NCBI RefSeq assembly: GCF_007655135.1
Contig: NC_045128.1
Location: 25,886,811 to 25,950,810 of the forward strand
Direction of reading: 5' to 3'
Length of the DNA: 64,000 nucleotides
Origin: Punica granatum
Lineage: Eukaryota > Streptophyta > Magnoliopsida > Myrtales > Lythraceae
The translations under genes and the position numbers were made by a program. A model generated the notes under the pieces. The model made no database searches. It saw only the letters and a list, made by a program, of their open reading frames with translations, and was not told the origin of the DNA. Each line of letters starts with the position of its first letter. Position 1 is the first letter of the stretch. Shown here in pieces: positions 57,725 through 64,000 of this stretch.

Positions 57725-57879
57725 TGTCACGACCTGAAATTTCAGCAGAATTTCCCCTATATTTTCTCGATATCCATTATCACATAAACAATTTATTCAT
57801 AACATGTTTTCCACCTCTCAAACAGTTAACCAATTCAGCAAGCTATACCAAAAGCATATAATCAATTCAGCAGGTTCTG

Positions 57880-57903
57880 ATATATATATATATATATATA
57901 TAT
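57880..57903. repeat. (TA)n microsatellite
   Basis: A pure TA run inside the solo LTR; another occurs at about 58237-58260. Confidence 0.9.
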
Positions 57904-58479
57904 AACTCTCAAGAGAGTACTTTCCACAACCCTATTACTAACCCAACTAAACAAAAGTTCCAGGTCGTAACTTAATCATAACATTCTACAAGAACTTACT
58001 ACTTATACTAGGAGTGGGCCCTACTGCAAAAAGATCCTCTGCGCTGATCCTAGTTGTCCAAAAAGATATCATGTGCGGTTAATCTAGCTCCCGGCTCATC
58101 TGGAAAAATTTATGCAGAGGGTGAGCTGCATATCAGTGTGTATTAAATTCCACCATAAAATAAAGTATCAAACATGTTTAAGCATTCACAACCTCAATTA
58201 CAGTCATACCATTTACTTCAAACTTTCTAATGATATATACATATATATATATATATATATCTATATATCTCCTTTCCAATCTTGACCCTTTCTTTTATTA
58301 GCCAATTCAATATCACATAATTCAAACAATCATTCAAAAGCAACAAATAATAGTAGCCATAGGGTCGCAATCCTCGCGACAGAGTTTTCGACGGTACCGT
58401 GACCCCGCATCCATATCCACAAACTTCTCATTTGATTTCTCATAAGCGAGGGCTGCCTGTTATCCTCCGGCAGTAGGAG

Positions 58480-58668
58480 TCTAAGCGTCCATTTAATATC
58501 CCGTCGGATCAACGGTCTAGCTGTCCCTTTTTGTATCCCGCCGGATCAGCGGTCTAGGCGTCCTTTTTTGTATCTCGCCGGATCAGCGGTCTAGGTGTCC
58601 ATTTTTCTATCCCGCCGGATCAGCGGTCTAGGCGTCCTATTTATATACGGCCAGATCAGCGGTCCCAT
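58480..58668. repeat. 37-bp minisatellite
   Basis: About five units with the core GCCGGATCAGCGGTCTAGG followed by a T-rich spacer. The first and last units are diverged. It lies inside the solo LTR and is much more GC-rich than the rest of it. Confidence 0.88.
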
Positions 58669-60394
58669 GGCTACAAACAATAATTTCACCACATCGCAAT
58701 CAACCGAATTCATTTACGATAACTCCTTGAAATCCTCATACTATCCTCATTCAACTTATTTCAATCAAGCAAGCATTTATACAATTAATTTAAGATTTAG
58801 TTTCATTCTATAGTGGAATAAAAATACTCACTAAGACCCCCCAAAACGATAACTCAACGAGTCGAGCCTTCCAGGTGTATATTCTCGGTCTCCTCAGCTC
58901 CTATAAATTATAAACACAGTTAGAAAATCAAGAAGTAATATGCGTATATATACTTATGCATCTCAATCTTAATCTATCCATAAATGCCTGACGATCAAAA
59001 TTAAACTTAGAAGATCAAGGAGACCAGACTATATAATCACCAATAATAATACCAACCACTTAGCACTCCATACAAGAAATTTAACAACAATTATTATGCT
59101 TCAGCTTCGTTAGTTAGTTCCCCAACATCCTACAATTTTCATCTCAGCTAGCCGTCATTCCAGAACTTAAAACTAATCCATCTCATCTAATCCTCCAAAT
59201 TCAATAATTCAATCAATCAGTAACTCTGAAGCAACAATAAAATATGTTCTTAATTACTTCAAAATCTCCAAATTTTTAACTTAATAAAACTAACTATAGA
59301 ATACTCAAATAATCCCCTAGCAACAGTGAAAAGCCAAATGCATCGACAAAGTGTAGATCCTAACACTCAAAATCGAAATGCAAAATTAAGCAATTTCATA
59401 CTAAAGCTAAGAGCATCAGTCTTTCTACCTCAGTTGTCCATCAATCCATAATTCCAAATTCACCCATTTCTCCTACTCAATCTGCTCTTAAATTCCACAT
59501 AATGAATCACACTAAATCGACCTTAAAATGATCAAAGAAATGGAAAGGATATAATTAAACCAATAATAAAAACCGCTTAGCATTCTTTCAAGGAACTTAA
59601 CACAATCGAAGACATCAAAGAAGAAAAAAAACAATCATGCTTTAACCATCTTCACAACCAACTCTTTATTGTACCCATAGATAGGCAAGAATAAGCAAGA
59701 AAATATGCAAGCAAATCGCTAACAGGACAATTCAAATACAAATAAACAACTTCAAGTCTACTACTATTAATAACATGGACGACCCACAGAATGATTTCAG
59801 GGAAGAATATATAGAAAACAAGAGTAATTTACTAAGCAAGCAAGCTGAGTTCCATATTTGCAGGGCTTAAACCATTTCCCGATTCCCATTCTACCCTGTT
59901 CCTTGCTTCTCTCTTATACAATTCTACATGGAGCAGCAGCAAATTCACTCTTTCTGTTTCCCTTTACTCCCCTTTAAGTTACCTCAACCGACAGAACAAA
60001 AACGAAATTCGCACTACATACCCGAAATTGGTCGGTAATTGAACCTGAGGCAAAGTCGAGCTCTTCCTGAAGCTCTCGTGTTCTCTCTCTCTCTCGTGCT
60101 CTGTTTCTTTTCGTTTTCCTCAACAACCCAAAACAGAATAAGAAAGGAAGATAAAGAAGTCAATGGCGGTGGGAAAAAAGGGTTGATGTGGGGGAAGAAG
60201 GTTGGACCACGTGGGGTCCATGCCAATTCCTTTCTTTTCTTTTCTTTATATTTTTTATTTTTTATTTTTTTTATTGTGTAATGCTCAGCCACATAAATAT
60301 GAGGTATGCATATATAAGTCTAGGTAGGTATGTATGTATGTATGTATATATATATGTATATGCATGTTTAGGAAAACCAATGCCGGATCTCACA

Positions 60395-60430
60395 GAACCC
60401 ATCAAGTGGCCAATTTTAATACTACCTTAC
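60395..60430 (-). mobile_element. SINE 5' part, other side of the LTR
   Basis: Read on the minus strand after removing the LTR and one copy of the duplication, this segment joins to 57719 and restores a B-box-like GGTTCAAGTCTA. An A-box-like region is poorly preserved. Confidence 0.45.
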
Positions 60431-60737
60431 AATCAATTCTAGTCCTCCGTTAATGAATATATGGTACTTCAATTCTTTAAATAAGACTTTGAGTTAGTAT
60501 TGTGAATTGATAAAAACCCATATTGTTATACTTTTACCTCTTAATGGGACGATTTAACTCGAACTATTAGTCAGAGTCCAGTGGGTATTCAGATATTAGG
60601 ATGGACAAAAAAAGAAAGTTGCATTCACTTCACCTATCTCCCGTTCAAGCTCTCTCACTGAAATTGACGCATTTTTCTGTTGCTCTTAAATTGAAGGCCC
60701 AAAAGCATAATAATTTGAATAACCAAAAGAAAGCTTA

Positions 60738-61676
60738 AATATTAAAGGGAAAAAAATAAAAAGTCCGTTGTAGTTTGGGATCAGGACAAATTGCACCATG
60801 TTCTTTTGTTGATAATTAATCCTCCTGTGGTTTGCTCCGATAGACATAAGGGGTTACAGCGTTAATCTATTTTTCATTTTCAGTCCCCAATCTTTAACCT
60901 TTTAATCATTTTGGTTCTAAATCCTTTTCTTTTATCATTCATATCCTAAACTTTTCATTTTATTTCATTTTAGTCCTGAAAGAAAATTGAGAGGGAAGGA
61001 GGGATCGGGGTCTCCGACCGAGGTCGCTGGTACCCACGGAGGACGCTAGCGACCTCGGAGGAGGGGTCGGGGTCGCCGATTGGAGATCTCGACCCCGAAT
61101 TGACCGGGGATTCCAAGTCAAAGGTCCCCGGTTGATTCAGGATCGGGGTCACCAATCGGTGACCCCGACCCCTCCACCGAGGTCGCCGGCGTCCTCCGTG
61201 GGTATTGGCGACCTCGGTGGAGGTGTCGGGGTCGTCGATTGGCGACCCCAATCCCAAATCGATCGGGGACCTCTGACTTGGAATCCCCGATCAATTCGGG
61301 GTCAGGGCCTCCAATCGGCGACCCCGACCCCTCCACCGAGGTCGCGGGCATCCTCCGTGGGTACTAGCGACCTCGGTGGAGGGGTCGGGGTCTCAGATTG
61401 GCAACCCCAACCCCTCTTTCCCTCTCGATTTTCTTTTAGGACTAAAATAAAATAAAATGGAAAGTTTAGGATATGAATGATAAAAGAAAAAGATTTAGAA
61501 CCAAAATGATTAAAAAGTTAAAGATTGAGGACTGAAAATGAAAAAAATTAACGCCGTCACCCCTATGTCTAACAGAGCAAACTACATTGGGCTAATTGTT
61601 CCAAACAAAAGAACATAGTGCGATTTGTCTCGATCCCAAACCACAAGGGGGTTTTCGTCTTTTTCCCAATATTAAA
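60738..61676. mobile_element. Mutator-like element with GC-rich palindromic interior, second copy
   Basis: The element (60747-61667, 921 bp) begins GGGAAAAAAATAAAAAG and ends GTCTTTTTCCC. The inverted ends cover about 200 bp. A perfect 9-bp duplication, AATATTAAA, lies at 60738-60746 and 61668-61676. The interior, about 61010-61425, is an ordered array of alternating inverted units around CCGAGGTCGC...GCGACCTCGG and GGTCGGGGTC...GACCCCGACC. Frames open on both strands there are products of the repeat. Confidence 0.87.
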
Positions 61677-61679
61677 TCA

Positions 61680-63280
61680 AGTTTAGCCCGTTAAATTAGT
61701 AGTTTTAATTATAGTTAGTTGTGTAACTAACTGTAACCGCTGAGAGCTTCCCCACCTACAGCTCGATCGAGCATGTGAGGTACAGCTCAGCCTCCAGTCC
61801 AAGCTTCTGCTACAATTCAATTGTTGTGTCATCCTTAAATTCGAGGATAGAAATATGAATTCGGGCTCAGCATTCATATACTCGATCTATTAAAGAGATG
61901 CCCCCGTGGACGGGTAGAGGAGGAGGACGAAACCCTAAATCCAATATCTGAGGAGCACGGGTCCTTTCATTACATTCCCCGTCGTTATTATAACTGAAAA
62001 AAAATTAATAACTGAAGAGCATTGTCAATTAGGGATCTCTTATTTTTGTTTATTGTTTAATAAATTGGACTTTGATCGCCGGTTGATTCGAATTTTAGAC
62101 TATCTTCAATGGCAATGCCTACGTCGTCTCTGGCGCCAGGTGTCACGGAGAGAGACGCATGGCAGGCGTCTCTTCCACCGGGACTGTCCGATCTCCCTCC
62201 AAAGAGATGCGTCTCTTTGCAGAGAGACCAGTCAGCGGCACCCATAGGACTCATGCGGCAACTGTTTTTCCTTTCTTTTTTTTTTAAGAGTCATTGGCTC
62301 TTTTAATTTAAACTATTTATATGTAATTTATATAAATAATTTAATAATTATATAAATAATTTATATAATTTAAATAATCTATGATAATTTACATAAATAA
62401 TTTATGCCTATTTTTATTATTAATTTCAATAACTTTTATATTTCATTATTTAATTTTTTAAATTATGTGTAATTAATTTAATTAATTTAAAATTACTGAA
62501 AATTATTAATTAATCTAAATTTGAAAAACCACCTGTTGGATTATATCTGAAATCATACTCACCATAAGCGTTAAATTACTCACTAAATAAAATAGATGTT
62601 AGTCATGTAATTCTTTTTGCTTGAACTGACATCATGTAATTTTATTTTGTTGTAATGAAAATCAATTAATTTGATTAATTTTTTTATTATCTATTATTTT
62701 AAATAATTATTTAATTATATTTAAATAATTAAATATATTTTATTTATATATAATATTAGCTATATTCATTTTAAAAAATATAATATGTATGTGGGTCATC
62801 ATGAGAGACTCAAAAAGAGAGATAATCATTGGAGTAAGAAGTCTATTTTTTTCTTTAATGTATCTTTATTTGACGTGGCGTTTACATGGAAGAGATGAAC
62901 CATTTCAAAGAGTTGGGGAGTCTCTCCCATTGGAGATAGTCTTTGTGGAATTGGGTTTTCTTTCTTTCTTTTATCATGTTTAATCAATCGATTTTGATTG
63001 TTATTTTTATACTTTTATATATTTTAAAATTATAAAATTAATTTTTTGTTTTATTGAATTGGTTGGTTCTGTCTAGAAATGATACGATGGGTTCGTTGAG
63101 CGTGGTCCTAAATATATTTGCGCATTGTCATTTTACGCATGTATCACTGTGTATAGATAAGATTTTTTGATTAAAATCCAATGATAGAGATACAGTCGAA
63201 CTACTATAGTTACTTTTTTAGTCAAGCACTGTAGGATCACTCTGTACTATAAAGGACTTCTCAATATATACTTTGACGTC
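61680..63280. other. AT-rich intergenic DNA, possible MITE arms
   Basis: A GC-richer island lies at about 62105-62255. The words AAGAGCATTGTCAATT (about 62017) and, inverted, CCATTGGAGATAGTCTT (about 62929) may be worn ends of one element. No gene was recognised. Confidence 0.35.
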
Positions 63281-63950
63281 TCAATATATACTTTCAACTC
63301 AACTCAACTCAACTCCACTTACCTTCAATTCAACATTACAATCATTACTTTTTTTTTTATTTTTTAAATATTTTTAACCATTCGATTCAATTTTTAATAT
63401 TAAATTCTCTTAACTATTCATTACTTTTTCACAATTCAACAACACAATCATTACTTAATCATTATTTTCTCTCAATTATTTATTACTTTTTTACACTTTT
63501 TCTCATAATTCAACAATACAATCATTACAAACTAATTAAAATCAAAACTCAGCTCAGCTCAACTCAATTCAACTCAACTCTCAATCCAAACACACCCCTA
63601 GGATTTGGATAGGGATTCGCCGGGGTATACAACCATGTGTGTTTGGCTTCAAAACTTTTTTTAACTCAACTCAACTCAATTCCACTTATTTTCAATTCAA
63701 CATCACAATCATTACTTTTTTCCCTTTTTTTAAATTTTTTTAACCATTCAATTCAATTTTTAATATTAAATTTACTCAACTATTCATTACTTTTTCACAA
63801 TTCAACAACACAATCATTACTTAATCATTATTTTCTCTCAATTATTTATTACTTTTTTACACTTTTTCTCATAATTCAACAATACAATCATTACAAACCA
63901 ATTAAAACCAAAACTCAACTCAACTCAACTCTCAATCCAAACACACATTG
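63280..63950. repeat. Duplicated MITE-like repeat, two copies of about 300 bp
   Basis: Blocks at about 63295-63597 and 63660-63945 are nearly identical, running from CTCAACTCAACTC through ATTACTTAATCATTATTTTC to CTCTCAATCCAAACACA. The ends TGTGTTTGG and CCAAACACA are inverted, as in PIF/Harbinger-type MITEs. A connector of about 60 bp separates the copies. Confidence 0.72.
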
Positions 63951-64000
63951 ATCATTCTTTTCAAGGGGTGGGTTTAAGATGGATGAGTGATAATATTATT

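Larger units (their letters stand above)
57720..60399 (-). mobile_element. 2.67-kb solo LTR with 5-bp duplication
   Basis: The sequence 57725-60394 begins TGTCACGACC and ends GGATCTCACA, so it has TG...CA ends on both strands. GAACC occurs on both sides (57720-57724 and 60395-60399). On the minus strand the ends read TGTGAGATCC and GGTCGTGACA, forms familiar from plant gypsy LTRs, so I place it on the minus strand. No primer site, polypurine tract or gag-pol lies next to it, hence a solo LTR left by recombination. It contains a minisatellite and long stretches with no gene. Confidence 0.68.

Noticed and set aside
58480..58668. CRISPR-like array
   Set aside because: Units are directly adjacent with T-rich diverged spacing inside a plant LTR. 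There are no unique spacers of constant length and no cas genes. It is a minisatellite.
60970..61455. Overlapping open frames on both strands with Arg-Gly-Asp-Pro-rich peptides
   Set aside because: They follow from the GC-rich palindromic array, which lacks stops in several frames. There is no domain, start context or splice support. The same applies to 24974-25426 and 27908-28332.

Overview
This is a eudicot plant nuclear region. The evidence is spliced genes with GT-AG introns and plant gene families: a UGT85-type glycosyltransferase, an RBR/IBR RING protein, cytosolic eL14 and organellar-type bL17 ribosomal proteins. There is also heavy AT-rich intergenic DNA packed with plant transposable elements. 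No prokaryotic operon, CRISPR array, rRNA or genuine tRNA gene was seen. The exact species cannot be fixed from the sequence alone.

Layout. 0-4.2 kb: minus-strand Ty3/gypsy gag, primer-binding site, LTR and pol tail, joined to a minus-strand LINE reverse-transcriptase remnant. 4.4-4.9 kb: fragment of an IBR/RING gene and a small SINE. 5-11.1 kb: a nearly full-length but mutated L1-type LINE on the plus strand. 11-21.5 kb: AT-rich DNA with MITEs, a 188-bp SINE, a TRIM mini-retrotransposon, unrecognised gene remnants and an hAT-like element. 21.9-23.5 kb: an intact two-exon UGT85-like gene. 23.7-32.6 kb: Helitron-like elements on both strands, with Mutator-like, hAT-like and MITE insertions nested inside them. 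32.8-36.1 kb: a second, internally deleted LINE interrupted by a second copy of the 188-bp SINE. 36.4-41 kb: Mutator-like foldback elements and tandem Helitron-like units. 41.2-41.9 kb: a decayed endogenous pararetrovirus movement-protein fragment. 42-45.1 kb: PIF/Harbinger-like and hAT-like elements. 45.2-47.2 kb: the five-exon gene for eL14. 48.8-50.6 kb: the convergent six-exon gene for an organellar bL17. 52.6-53.8 kb: a two-exon RBR-type RING protein gene. 54.6-55.9 kb: a Mutator-like element carrying what looks like a KH-domain gene fragment (Pack-MULE). 56.7-60.4 kb: a TRIM remnant and a 2.67-kb solo LTR inserted into the B box of an old SINE. 60.7-61.7 kb: a Mutator-like element filled with GC-rich palindromic repeats. 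62-64 kb: AT-rich DNA with duplicated MITE-like repeats.

Four genes look intact: UGT85-like, eL14, bL17 and the RBR protein. They do not form a pathway. Two encode ribosome components of different compartments, one modifies small molecules and one is a putative ubiquitin ligase. Most of what is interesting here is the transposon archaeology. Many insertions can be dated relative to each other because their target-site duplications are readable. All splice sites, motifs and duplications were read by eye, without alignment tools, so element boundaries should be taken as good to a few bases where a duplication is quoted and to tens of bases otherwise.
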